This document shows, one piece after another, positions 33,896 through 45,702 of a DNA stretch of 64,000 nucleotides (its first letter is position 1; every line of letters starts with the position of its first letter). The notes beneath the pieces are model-generated. The model ran no database searches and was not told the origin of the DNA. It saw only the letters and a program-made list of their open reading frames with translations. The stretch is from Symbiodinium natans (taxonomy: Eukaryota > Sar > Dinophyceae > Suessiales > Symbiodiniaceae), in NCBI GenBank assembly GCA_905221605.1, contig CAJNDS010000480.1, positions 830,939 to 894,938 on the forward strand. The letters run 5' to 3'. A program made the position numbers and the translations under genes.

Positions 33896-36278
33896 GCAAC
33901 AAGAGCTAGAAGGGGCAGAGGCGGAGAAGAACAACAATGATGCGCTGGCGCAGGAGGGCGATGAAGACCTGACAAAGACCAGCAGCGATTGGGGCCCTAG
34001 CCCACCGCCACCAAGCCCTCCAAGCTATTGGGGTCCCAGCCCACCACCCAGCAATTGGGGCCCCAGCCCACCGCCAAGCAACTGGGGTGCCCCACGGTCG
34101 ACTGAGAAGTGTTGCCAGTGCACGTCTGGCAGCGTTGGTTGGTCGGCCAGCGGGCGCTGCTCCTTCTGCCATGGCCAGGTCTCCAAGACCGCAAACCCTC
34201 CATACGAGTGCCAGAAGAGCAGCCCCAAGTTCATGGGGAGCCATGCGTGTGCTAAGACTTGCAAATCCCAAGTTAAACAGGACAGCTTTTCTTGGCTGGA
34301 GGAGGCAGCGACGGAGGAGAACGAAGACGAGGCACTGGCACAGGAGGGCGATGAAGACCTGACAAAGACCAGCAGCGATTGGGGCCCTAGCCCACCGCCA
34401 CCAAGCCCTCCAAGCTATTGGGGTCCCAGCCCACCACCCAGCAATTGGGGCCCCAGCCCGCCGCCAAGCAACTGGGGTGCCCCACGGTCGACTGAGAAGT
34501 GTTGCCAGTGCACGTCTGGCAGCGTTGGTTGGTCGGCCAGCGGGCGCTGCTCCTTCTGCCACGGCCAGGTCTCCAAGACCGCAAACCCTCCATACGAGTG
34601 CCAGAAGAGCAGCCCCAAGTTCATGGGGAGCCATGCGTGTGCTAAGACTTGCAAATCCCAAGTTAAACAGAACAGCTTTTCTTGGCTGGAGGAGGCAGCG
34701 ACGGAGGAGAACGAAGATGAGGCACTGGCTCAGGAGGGCGATGAAGACCTGACGAAGACCAGCAGCGATTGGGGCCCTAGCCCACCGCCACCAAGCCCTC
34801 CAAGCTATTGGGGTCCTAGCCCACCACCCAGCAATTGGGGCCCCAGCCCGCCGCCCAACAATTGGGGTGCCCCGCGGTCGACTGAGAAGTGTTGCCAGTG
34901 CACGTCTGGCAGCGTTGGTTGGTCGGCCAGCGGGCGCTGCTCCTTCTGCCATGGCCAGGTCTCCAAGACCGCAAACCCTCCATACGAGTGCCAGAAGAGC
35001 AGCCCCAAGTTCATGGGGAGCCATGCGTGTGCTAAGACTTGCAAATCCCAAGTTAAACAGGACAGCTTTTCTTGGCTGGAGGAGGCAGCGACGGAGGAGA
35101 ACGAAGACGAGGCACTGGCACAGGAGGGCGATGAAGACCTGACAAAGACCAGCAGCGATTGGGGCCCTAGCCCACCGCCACCAAGCCCTCCAAGCTATTG
35201 GGGTCCCAGCCCACCACCCAGCAATTGGGGCCCCAGCCCACCGCCAAGCAACTGGGGTGCCCCGCGGTCGACTGAGAAGTGTTGCCAGTGCACGTCTGGC
35301 AGCGTTGGTTGGTCGGCCAGCGGGCGCTGCTCCTTCTGCCATGGCCAGGTCTCCAAGACCGCAAACCCTCCATACGAGTGCCAGAAGAGCAGCCCCAAAT
35401 TCATGGGGAGCCATGCGTGTGCTAAGACTTGCAAATCCCAAGTTAAACAGAACAGCTTTTCTTGGCTGGAGGAGGCAGCGACGGAGGAGAACGAAGATGA
35501 GGCACTGGCTCAGGAGGGCGATGAAGACCTGACGAAGACCAGCAGCGATTGGGGCCCTAGCCCACCGCCACCAAGCCCTCCAAGCTATTGGGGTCCTAGC
35601 CCACCACCCAGCAATTGGGGCCCCAGCCCGCCGCCCAACAATTGGGGTGCCCCGCGGTCGACTGAGAAGTGTTGCCAGTGCACGTCTGGCAGCGTTGGTT
35701 GGTCGGCCAGCGGGCGCTGCTCCTTCTGCCATGGCCAGGTCTCCAAGACCGCAAACCCTCCATACGAGTGCCAGAAGAGCAGCCCCAAGTTCATGGGGAG
35801 CCATGCGTGTGCTAAGACTTGCAAATCCCAAGTTAAACAGGACAGCTTTTCTTGGCTGGAGGAGGCAGCGACGGAGGAGAACGAAGACGAGGCACTGGCA
35901 CAGGAGGGCGATGAAGACCTGACAAAGACCAGCAGCGATTGGGGCCCTAGCCCACCGCCACCAAGCCCTCCAAGCTATTGGGGTCCCAGCCCACCACCCA
36001 GCAATTGGGGCCCCAGCCCGCCGCCAAACAATTGGGGTGCCCCACGGTCGACTGAGAAGTGTTGCCAGTGCACGTCTGGCAGCGTTGGTTGGTCGGCCAG
36101 CGGGCGCTGCTCCTTCTGCCATGGCCAGGTCTCCAAGACCGCAAACCCTCCATACGAGTGCCAGAAGAGCAGCCCCAAGTTCATGGGGAGCCATGCGTGT
36201 GCTAAGACTTGCAAATCCCAAGTTAAACAGGACAGCTTTTCTTGGCTGGAAGAGGATCATGACGAGGCGGAAGCATAG
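33896..36278 (+). CDS. Gene C: six-copy Pro-rich/Cys-rich repeat protein (3' exon)
   Basis: The exon starts after CTTGCAG and runs to a TAG at 36276-36278. It could start upstream, because the frame is open from 33720. It encodes about 793 residues, almost all in six tandem 130-residue repeats. Each repeat has an acidic linker (EENEDEALAQEGDEDLTKTS), a Trp-Gly-Pro/poly-Pro segment (SPPPPSPPSYWGPSPPPSNW), and a 55-residue module with eight Cys (CCQC, CSFC, ECQK, HACAKTC). The eight Cys suggest four disulfides or metal sites. Pro/Ser-rich stretches recall extensin-like wall proteins, so a secreted or wall role is inferred. No signal peptide is visible in this exon. The last repeat ends with EEDHDEAEA. 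An antisense ORF of similar length is a shadow of the repeat. Confidence 0.8.
33941..36252 (+). repeat. 390-bp tandem array, six units, dimeric higher-order pattern
   Basis: The anchor TGAGAAGTGTTGCCAG recurs exactly every 390 bp from about 34103. Diagnostic variants alternate: GAAGACGAGGCACTGGCACAG heads units 2, 4 and 6 while GAAGATGAGGCACTGGCTCAG heads units 3 and 5; GACGAAGACC occurs only in units 3 and 5; KQN ends units 2 and 4 and KQD the others. Units 2-3 and 4-5 thus look like copies of one 780-bp dimer, recently amplified. Confidence 0.9.
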
Positions 36279-37016
36279 GATGCATAGGATCCAGCAGCAA
36301 GTGCAGCGATGAATGCTCGGCAAATTTTTCTTCCTAGAAGCCGATGGCTGGATAGATTTTGTGGCCAGAAGTGCCATTTGGAAAACTGTGCTCAGCGATT
36401 GAGTGTGAGTTGATGCTTGTTGACCTTTCTAGTTCGGGCAGAGACTCACGTGGAAACAAAAGCAAGCTGAACGTGCCCACTTGTGGTCCAAGGGTTTTGA
36501 CAGTTGACCCAACCGTGCAGTGAGAATACATGCAAGGTGTGCGGGTCTCCAAACACTGGAGCTTCCATCGCAGGATTGTCAGATTGTGCGCTTTCTGGAC
36601 TTTGGACTGGCAATTCTCTTTCCTGATCTTTGCCGTGGCTTGCTATTTGCAAGTTGCAAGCCAGGATCCGACGAAGGAAGCCGCCCACACTTAGAGAAAG
36701 TGTGACAGCCCTGCAAAGCCTGCAAACGCAGGTCGTTGCAGGATACAGTGTTGTCAAGCAACACAGTGCAATGTTGCGGTCAGCATCCGTCCTTGCCACC
36801 GGAGCCGATTGCATGCAAGCTTCATGATGATGCGCCGCAATGCGCCGCACGCTTTTGGCTCTTCTAAGTCTGTACAGTGTGGTTTGTCTGTCACAGTGGG
36901 GGTGAGGGGGGTGTAGCAGGGGGGCCTGGCCACCAGTCATGCCCTGAACTGGTCTGGTATGCCACATGTGCGAGGCTTGAGTCAGACAGGGCTTGGTTTA
37001 TGGCGAAGCTCAGGCC
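36279..37016. other. Intergenic region C-D
   Basis: No supportable exon. Its length, about 740 bp, must hold the 3' end of gene C and the 5' region of DAW1. No TATA-like element stands out. Confidence 0.5.
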
Positions 37017-40000
37017 ATGAAGCTCAAGCGCTTCCTTCTGAGATATTTCCCTCCTGGAATTGTGGCAAGCTCGGGTCGCCAAGGAGCACCAATCTGCAGA
37101 CACAGCTGCAAGACTTGACTAAGGTCCTTGAGTACCAGCGAAGAAACGGAGATGTTGAGACAAAGGCCATGGCACCACCCTTACATGCAAGTCCAGAACT
37201 CAACATGTTGTCTGAGTCAATCGACCTTCTGAACCTCACACCGGAGACGGACGTGGAGGTGCCGCTGCTACTGCTGCACCGTTCTAGGAGTTGCCTATGA
37301 GTTGCCTGAGTTGCCTGTGAGTTGCCTGTGAGTTGCCTGTCCTGTGCACACTGTTTGCTGCATGGAAACTGGATTGAGGTTCTCATCAACCAGATAGTCT
37401 TCGAGGAGCCGTTGATTTCTGAAAACAAGAAGGCCGCAGGGAAACGTGTGGAGAGCGTCTATATCTTTCAAAAGACACACAGAGAAGTCGGAATGACCTC
37501 AAATCCTGGCACAGGACACTCTTCGAAAGATGATTTACAAGCTCATAGAAAAGATTGACAACAAGGTGAGCCACGAGAGTATGGTTCCATGCCGTTCTTC
37601 TGAAGCCCCAGCACATATTGCAGGACTCACAGCGGTTCTACCTTTTCAAGATTCTCCGAGCACACATTCTGCCCTTGACGAACTGTGCCTTCAACAAGTG
37701 CTTTGACAATAAAAAGTTCGATAGATGTCGGGATCGCCCCGAGAGATCCCGCGCCCAAATGAAATTCTCCTGATGTGCTCTGTCAGTCGTCATTGAGTCG
37801 TCATTAAGTCGCATCAGGGGCGTTCGGTGCGCTGCGCCCTCTGGGCCCTCCAAGGTCTGGCTCGAAGTTCATCACCGGCTCCTATGACCGAACGTGCAGA
37901 GTTTGGGATACACTTGCCCAGACCTCACATTCTCTTAAGTTCTGTATGGTTCAGTTCTGACTGGCTTGCAGAAAAAGTTACGTGCTCTGACAACTCAGAG
38001 CGGTGAAGAGCTCTTGACGCTTGACGGCCACAAGTACCTTGTCTGCAAGACTCCACTAGTTTGATTGTCTTTGCTCCGGTGCTCAACTTGCAGGAACGTG
38101 GTGTATGCCATTGCCTTCAACAATCCCTTTGGTGACAAAGTGGCGCTGGCACGCTTTGTTTGTCCGTGGCGGAGCGCATCGGATGCAGCGTCATGTGCTT
38201 CGTGGAACTCGAGCAAGAGACAAAAACAAGCCAAATGCATCAAAGTGCATCAAAATGCCAGATCGTCACCGGCAGCTTTGACAAGACCGCAAAGCTCTGG
38301 GATGCCAACACTGGGCAGTCCGGAAGCCAGTTTGATGCGTTTCTGGTGCTGGAAGACTCAGTGACTCAGTTGGCCGGCCAGCGAGGTGCATTCACACCCT
38401 CAAGGGCCACCACACGGAGATTGTCTGTGTTGCCTTCAATGTACAGGAGCCTTGGAGCCAGCCTTGGAGCCTTGCACGGTTAAAGTAATGGTTCAGCAGA
38501 CCACAGCATCCCTGGCCACAGGGCACGCACGTTGCAACCGGCAGCATGGACAACACAGCGAAGCTGTGGGACGTTATTGGCTTAGTGTGATTTAGTGTGA
38601 AGATACTGCGAAGGTCTGGTAACACTTATCCGCATGTGCGACACTGCGACCGCCTCGTGCGTCCTGCAGCGAGGAGGAGGGCAACTCGCTTTTTGCGCAA
38701 CGAACTTGCCGAGGTGGAAACTGGTCACCAGATAGCATCCCTGGAGGGCCATTCTGCCCGATGCTAGGACGTTTCATGGTTTCATGCCAAGTCCATGAGT
38801 CACTCGAGACTGCCCGTGACTATGTAATATGATATGTAGTGCCTACTCCAAAGCATCCCAGGCCGAGATAGTTTCACTGAATTTCAACACCGATGGGGAC
38901 AAGATTCTCACCGGGTCGTTTGACAACACAGCAAAGGCCGCGCTGAAATCACAACATGTTCAAGCATTGTTCTGAGAGAGGCCTCCAATTTGATCATGTG
39001 TTGCCTTGAACACTGGCGATTTTCGGCATTCGCCAGGTTTGGGATGTGCGGAGGCAGACGAGATTTGAAAGTCTCTGACAATTTTTCTCACTTCAGCTCG
39101 TGGTTCGATTTCATTTCGCCTCCGCTTCCCTCACTTCCCTGGCCAGTGGGCGATGTGTGCACACTCTTGCCGGCCATCGTGGAGAGATCTCCTCCACGCA
39201 GGCCTGCAGTTTCCTTGCATCTTTCTGCAGCTTTCACAAAAAGGGTTGGCCATTGTCCCTCTGCTCAGTTTGATTTCACCGGAGATTACTGCATCACTGG
39301 AAGTATAGCCTGGACCATAGCTGCTCATGCAACGCCTGGCATGGCTTGCCCAAGGAGTGTTGTCTGAGGACCGTACTTGCAAGCTCTGGGACGTAAACAA
39401 CGGGCAGTGCATGGAGACCATGCGAGGCCATTCAGATGAGGCACCCGTTCACCTCGCGTGGCGTTGGAGGGACCGATTGGTGTCAAACATGCTCCGCAGG
39501 TGTTGGATGTGTGCTTTAACACAACTGGCAATCGTGGCCTGCCCAGAGATCCAGCAGTCCAACTTGTCAGCGGTTTCAGTATGGTGCAATATGGTGCAAT
39601 ATGGTGCATTCTGATGATGGCAGTGAATAGCATTAGCAGCAGTCTAGCAGCACTAGCAGATACCTTCGAGGCCTCGTCACTGCCTCCGCAGATTGCACAG
39701 CTCGAGTGTACAATGCTTGAGCCCCGAGTGGGAGCTGCACCTTGCATTCTGAGACATTGTGAGACATGCATCAACACCCGCAGCAAAGCTGGCTGAAGGT
39801 CATGACCGGTGCCTGCATATCTATTTTGATAGGCCATGAGGGCGAGATCTCCAAGGTGCCGCAGCCCATCGCAACCCTTGCAACTGTGATTTCGCTTTCA
39901 GAGTATCTCAGATTTCCAGGTTCAGTTCAGTCCGAATGGCTATAAGATCATAACAGCATCCAGTGTGCCAAGCTCAGTGCTCATCAGTCGGGCAACGTTT

Positions 40001-40447
40001 TTCGACGTTTGCTTTGTACAGCTGTTCGGTCCCTATCAGGACCGCACATGCCGCTTATGGTCTGTGGAGACTGGCGAGTGCCTGCAGGTCGGTTCTTGAT
40101 CCTTGTTTACCCCAATGCGGGGGCGTTTTCAAGTGTCTGAATCTGCCAAGGTCTTGGAAGGACACAGTGATGAAATCTTCTCGTGCGCTTTCAACTACGA
40201 AGGCGACACGGTCATCACTGGGTCCAAGGACACGTCGGGTGCAGCGTGGTCTTTCCTCCCGGATGCCGTTTGTTTGCGGCAGCCGTCGCGCCAGGACAAC
40301 ACCTGCAGAATTTGGAAGGACAACTTTTTCACTCCCGCCGATGAGGATGACCAGTGGCTTGGCAAGTGTTGTAAGCCACTTTTTGACCCGACTGTGAACT
40401 ATTCGCAGTTCTCGACCTCAATGAAGTGCCCCTTCCACTGCTCATGA
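37017..40447 (+). CDS. DAW1: DAW1/ODA16 (WDR69): outer dynein arm transport WD40 protein, about 26 exons
   Basis: Start ATG at 37017: [15 protein letters not shown] matches the family N-terminus. Exons by eye: 37017-37061, 37124-37165, 37217-37258 ([14 protein letters not shown]), 37379-37432, 37515-37565, 37624-37697 ([20 protein letters not shown]), 37855-37921 ([15 protein letters not shown]), 37999-38033, 38094-38139, 38262-38317, 38386-38440, 38522-38572, 38714-38755, 38862-38936, 39037-39053, 39147-39201, 39269-39302, 39369-39440, 39500-39533, 39671-39714, 39784-39798, 39833-39855, 39920-39964, 40040-40087, 40151-40228, 40295-40447. The sum is about 450 residues (human about 415) with about eight WD blades and the family ending DNTCRIW. 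A C-terminal extension follows, or the last 100 bases are not coding. The protein adapts outer-arm dynein to intraflagellar transport. Many donors are GC. Joins near 37921, 39302 and 39714-39784 are unresolved. Confidence 0.93.
37285..37343 (+). repeat. 11-bp tandem repeat GAGTTGCCTGT in a DAW1 intron
   Basis: Four to five copies, two slightly shortened or altered, lying in the intron between 37259 and 37378. Confidence 0.9.
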
Positions 40448-40449
40448 TA

Positions 40450-42598
40450 CTCGTGAGGTATGATCGCTATGAAGACTGATGCCTCTGAGCTTGTGGGCTT
40501 GCCGTGGGCTTGCCATGGACGGTCAGTTGCCTGGCCGCACGGGGCAGAGCCAGTCACTGTTTTCCTTTGTCGAGTTTTGCTTTGACGAGGAGCTTGCCAT
40601 AGGGAATCCATAGCATGTTGTCAACTTAGGCTGGACCGATGGCAGGTGGCGCGGTCGTGGCATTGGAGACACTGCGTGCTCCCTTGGGTGTCGCATGGAA
40701 ACTGCCGGTCGCACGGCCCAGAAGCGGCCCAGCGAGAAGGGCCTGGAAGTGCATGGAAAAGAGTGCATGGAAAAACAGCAACGTGTGACCTTGGAGAGCC
40801 GGATCCCTCTCTCTCTCTGTCTTTCGCTCTCTTTGTCTCTCTCTCTCTTGCCCTCTCTCTCTTTCGCTCTCGCTCTCTCTCCCTCTCTCTCTGGCTCTCT
40901 GTTTCCCTTAGGAGAGTCTCTTCCTCCTTTTCTCTTTGGGTTTCTTCCTCTGTTTCCTATCTCTCTCTCTCTCTCTCTCTCTGTCTCCTTCTTTCTCTGC
41001 CTCTCTCTCTCAATGCATACAAATGGTATATGGTAAAGAATAAGGTGGCAAACGAGGCCCTTTCAAACTTCCACTCTTGAATCCACATCTCGGCGCCTGC
41101 CATGAGCTTGCACAACACTAGTGCCAGCGGATTTGAAACGCGCGAATTCGGGACACTCCGAGGTCAATGAGTCAACACCATTGTTGTTGCTGGGACGCCT
41201 TTGCCGCGAAAGCTTGCGTTGCTCCTGCAATGGGGAGAAACGAGACACCACACACGTGTGACCTGCCTTGACGATTGCAGAGGGTGCCGGTGAAGGTTGC
41301 AACACTTTTCTGACAACATCTCCTGGCCCAAAGTAGTTGCTGAGTGGGTGAGCAGGAATTCATCTGGAGAACAACACGCACAACACAAGCTTCGCAGCAA
41401 AGGATTACAAAATAGAAGCAACTCTGACAGCACTCCGCTCCTAGCCTCGCACTTAGATGCAGAGACGAATGCTGCCAAGTCCGTTGCCGCTTGCCTTTTG
41501 AGAGCTTTCTCAGGTAATGAACGCAAAGGCAGAGGCCTGAGACAAAGAAAAGCTGGCAGATGCAGTCATGCAGTCACCATGTGTTGTCCATCCCTCTGCT
41601 CGCACACAGAGACATAGACCATCATAGACCTGTCGGCAAAGATGTTGAGTTTCAAGTTTCGAGCAGCTGTTGGATGGAAGACCGTTTGCAGAGTGTGCCG
41701 AATCCTAAGCCCAGGAACCTGTACTGATTTGCAACCTGCCGAAGGAGACAGAAGTCAGCATGCCACAAGGGTCTATTTTCATCTGCTCCGTTCCTGTGCT
41801 GCAATTCTGGTGTACGTGCTACTTCGTCAAGAGGCCCCAACAAAGTGCTGAAACCAAATGGGCCCCGCATTTTCCAGATCTGAGTACGAAACGCAGGATG
41901 GAGGCAGTTTTTGCTTCATCGCCGCCCCACCCCCTTTCCATTTTATTTCAGTTTTATTTCAGTTTGAACATCTCAAGGAGGCCTGCTGAATTGCTCATTC
42001 ACGCATGTTCACGCGGTCAAGAGAGCTTGGAGAAGACGTCAGCGGGCAAAACTGCGTTTTTCTCGCCTCCGTAACATAACGAGAGAGCAAGTTGCCGTGT
42101 CCCTTTGGACAGGTTGAACATGATCCCACGGCTGCGACCTGAACTTGGCGCGCCCTTTTGCCTTGCTTCAGCGGAAGTTGCAGAGGTCCGGACGTTTACC
42201 AACTGGCTGGCCGAGATGAAGGCGCTGCATCGGCCCAGTGGCATCTGCAGCAGTTTTGGGGGGGCAGATGTGGGGACAGATTTGCAGGTCCAAAACAATC
42301 GGACGGTCCAAGAGATCCTCTCCGAGACGTGCGGGGCTTGGCAACCTTGGAGCACGTTTTGTAATCTGAGTAATCTGCTCGAGGTCCATTATCCGCGACA
42401 GCATCACGGCAAACAACATGGAGCTAACCGACTTCAAGCGTCATTCGAGTAGCGCGCGGCCCAAGACGGGTGCACTGCATGTGTTGTGTAGTTTTGTGGT
42501 GCGGGCATGCTTGCATACTGGGGATGGGTTCGAAGGCATTTCTCAGCAGATGCAGTGGCCCTCTCAGCTGCGACTCGTTATTCACCAAAGTTTGCTCA
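40450..42598. other. Intergenic region D-E with CT microsatellite
   Basis: 40806-41012 is a CT-rich simple repeat (TCTCTCTC with G/T interruptions). ORFs at 41297-41617 and 42105-42452 (+) are open but unrecognised; the latter includes RTFTNWLAEMKALHRPSG and could be an exon. Confidence 0.4.
40806..41012 (+). repeat. (CT)n-rich microsatellite
   Basis: About 200 bases of TCTCTC with interruptions; its Ser/Leu-rich translation is an artefact. Confidence 0.95.
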
Positions 42599-43664
42599 AT
42601 GGCTGCGCAATCCCCCAGGTCTCAGCTGACAGACCTGCGAGAAAAGCTTACAAGTGCCTTTGGGGAGATCACGGCGTTAGTGAAGCAAAAGCTGCGGGCT
42701 CAGCTCGACACTAAGGTACTAAGGAAGCAACAGCTCAACCGGTGCCGTGTAGTGACTGTAGTGCTTGTGTTCCCACATCCACGACATGGAGCCACGGTAT
42801 GGTGCTACTGGGGATGCCAGTCACAGCAGACTTGCTTCTTTAGAGAGCTCTTGTGTATGCCCAGTTTGCTTGGCTTTGGAATCACTCCTGCGCAGAACAC
42901 AGTCCGACTCAGAGATGATGCAGGACTGCTACTGATGTCCGGTTCTCCGCTTGAGCTGATGTGATAGTATGGAGTTGGTGGGGTAGGTAGGCGTGTGGTT
43001 TGTGTCATGGGCGGAGTCCGAAAGCTTCTAGCTAGGTATCAGGATGGATGGGATGAGGCATGCGGTGTGCCTGCCAAGTGATCTGGGTGTCGAAGATGCG
43101 GCACATTCTAGTGTTCTAGTGTGTTTCAACTTGCAAAGTTGTGGAAGCTCACCTTGCTGTCCGGCACATGCAAGGCCACCCTCACGAGCATCCGCCACGT
43201 TCAAACTTCCTTAGAGTTAGGGCATGTTGGGTCACCGGGTTGACACGTGAAGCCACAGTTCCGTCTGCGTGCGTGGGTGCATGAGTGTGCGTGCGTGCTG
43301 CTTGTGGGTTTGCCGTACATGCCTGCGAGCGTGTGTGCATGTAAACAGTTTCATTTGGAAGGACGTCAATACCCTGCAGCAGAACCTCTCGCAGAAGACC
43401 TACGAGCTTGAAGCCCTCAAAAAGTCATATTCACAGGCCCTCTGGCTGGTTGAGGGATGTCGGCTGACGCCGATGTTTGTTGTTTAGTGTGGTGTTTCAC
43501 TGCATGCTTTTTGGCGGCATGTGTGCGACGCATCCAAGTCAGCATTATCAAACTGTTCTGGTGTACGGACGGCACCCGATGCGACTCGGTGGATGTCTTT
43601 GTTGCTTGCGCCCGTTGCAGAGAAACAAACACGATTCGTTGCAGGATTCCTTGAGATGTTCCAA
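42599..43664 (+). CDS. Gene E: coiled-coil protein, first exons
   Basis: 42599-42715 begins with ATG: MAAQSPRSQLTDLREKLTSA, then FGEITALVKQKLRAQLDTK, ending before the donor GTACTA. 43362-43436, after GGAAG, reads DVNTLQQNLSQKTYELEALK followed by KSYSQ, ending before a GC donor. 43621-43664, after TTGCAG, reads RNKHDSLQDSLRCSK across a consensus donor GTAAGA. Heptad-like Leu spacing in the first two indicates a coiled coil. The ATG lies in a clean context and the upstream frame closes nearby, so I take it as the start. Family not recognised; a flagellar or cytoskeletal role would be a guess. Confidence 0.6.
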
Positions 43665-45010
43665 GTAAGATCCTCCAACTACTCACATGGAACTTTTCCC
43701 CAACCACAACTAGGCCGGCCGAGAAACATACACGCCGCCCGCCACCGAACTGACATTGAGGATCGTTTATGTTTCAACTTGACCTCATCCACTTGTCTGA
43801 ACTCAGCTGGTCTTGGTTAGCGGAATAGATTGGAAAGATTGGATTTCCAGAAGTGTTCTGCATTGACAGAACCCCTAAGCTGACCTGAATGAACATCCAC
43901 CTTCAGACTGGTGGATTCGCGTGCGATTTCGGGATGCGTTCGCCACCGTGACAGGGACCCTGTGGTGTGCAGTTTGTTCTTGAACACTTCTCATCCGAAC
44001 TGGCACCGACAATTTAGCCTGTCTGAAATCAGTGTTGGCGATGGCAAGGAGACACGATGCTAGCTGTGCTGCTGAGAATGTTGCTGCCAGATCACCAAAT
44101 TGTATGAGCCGTTGCCAGGCGCACCAGCATTTGCAGAGCTCCCTCATCCAGATGCAGTCTGACTCTTGACATCGGGCCGTTATGTCTCACCATATTGGCC
44201 CTCTTGCCATTCCTTGAGGAACCACTTGCAGGTCACGCAGAACGAGGACTGAACACCCTCTCAAAATGTCTGCCATGGCACGTGCATGGACGCTGCTTCT
44301 CCCGGCAGGTGAGCACGGCCAAGTCTTCTTGTGAGCGTGTGCCTCTTCTGCAGCTGTTTTGAAGGGGATGTCAGCGCAGCCGGATCCAAGAGTGGATGCA
44401 GACTGAAACCCTGGCAGAACTCGTGTTCAGCAACGCAAGGCAAAATGTTCACAGAGGGTTTTTGTGGCTGAGGGATTCCCCAAATGTTTTCACCTGCTGG
44501 ACCGCAAGTGGCATCGGATTGCGGCTCTCCAGGTCCCACAGAACCGGGGGGGGGGGGGGGTTGGGGAGCCGGGCGGGGTGGGCCACAAATTTTGGGCGGG
44601 CAAAAAGGGAAGGGAAGGAGGGGGCCGAGGCGCAGGCGTGTCTCTCACCTCGTGTGTTTGCCGCCTACCAAAGTTGTGTCATACCAACAGCTCTTGTCCG
44701 TAACCCTCCCCCATGCCCTCATCCGTTGACATCCTATCCGCTTCTTCCCGGCACGCTCGAGAACTCTCCATGTTGAACCTGGTCGTGGCAGCAATCCTGC
44801 AAGCTTTTTTGCCTCAGACGCCACACCTGCAGCCCCTTTTTCTTAAAGCTCATTGGCGCTTCTCTGATCCCCCCCTTTCTCCACACACGCATGCAATCCC
44901 GACTGAACACCGACCACTAAAATGCCACTAGTCACTAGTGCCACAATGAGAGTCGTGCTGAAGGCCACGAAAAGCTGAGTTTTTTAATTTGGGAGAGCAC
45001 TCTACTTCTC
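43665..45010. other. Probable gene E intron, with G-run
   Basis: 44546-44561 is a run of about 15 G. ORFs across 44396-44776 in three frames are composition-driven. No convincing exon. Confidence 0.4.
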
Positions 45011-45018
45011 ACCTTCAG

Positions 45019-45380
45019 GTGCAGCGGGAAAGTACGCAGCGCTTCTCGCAGCTGGAGTCCAACCTGAAGTCAATGACGGACTGGCACTGTATTTGGACTG
45101 ACTGTACACATCGCGCAACAAACGTCGGTAGAACATTCGGAACCCATGCTGAAGCTGCTGAAGAGGAGGAGTACAGCCGCGGGACCGGGGAGGTTCGAAA
45201 CCAGATGCGGCAGCACCTTGGATGCGATGGCACGAGGTGACGATGTGCGTCTCACAGAAGCTAGCGGATGGCGGCTTTCAGTGGCTTCTGCAGCATGCTA
45301 CCATGTTTCATGCCACGGAAAACTACAAATCTACGGAATTGAGAGTCCGGCAAGATCGTGCCTTGCTCATAAGAGGTAAG
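45019..45380 (+). CDS. Gene E middle exons
   Basis: 45019 to about 45078, after CCTTCAG, reads VQRESTQRFSQLESNLKSM, coiled-coil-like. About 45139-45234 (THAEAAEEEEYSRGTGEVRN) and about 45240-45380 (ATENYKSTELRVRQDRALLI, ending near a GTAAG donor at 45378) are possible further exons with less certain frames. Confidence 0.45.
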
Positions 45381-45628
45381 ATGGTGTCTGTTGGGGCTCC
45401 TAGAATGGCCTACAAGTGTGTACGGGAAGCGACGGCAGTTCCAAAAGCTCTTAAAGTCTTAGAGCCTAGAAGGATCCAGAAGGATCCTGCAATCTCACAG
45501 CTTTAACAGACTCGGACTTTGCAATGGCGGAAGCGGAAGAAGCGGATGCGAGCGCTTCGCCTCCGAAGGCAGCCCAGGCCTCCCTGTGATCGGAACATGT
45601 CAAGCCCCTTTCCCCTTACTTTTGTGTG

Positions 45629-45702
45629 CCACTTTTGCCACTTTTTGCCTCTTCTGCCTCTTCTGCCACTTTGTTGCCTCTTCTGCCTCTTCTGCCTTCC
45701 TC
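45629..45702 (+). repeat. 9-bp repeat GCCTCTTCT / GCCACTTTT
   Basis: About eight degenerate 9-bp units in tandem; the surrounding ORFs are repeat shadows. Confidence 0.8.

Noticed and set aside
33906-36377. 823-codon antisense ORF across the gene C array
   Set aside because: The array's 390-bp period is a multiple of three and lacks antisense stops, so the frame repeats open by arithmetic. Its Ala/Trp/Arg-rich translation has no coherent domain, while the sense frame has conserved Cys spacing.
40800-41036. Ser/Leu-rich ORFs at 40646-41080
   Set aside because: They are translations of the CT microsatellite.
45190-45215. tRNA-like GGTTCGAAACC
   Set aside because: No acceptor stem, D-arm or anticodon arm could be placed around it.
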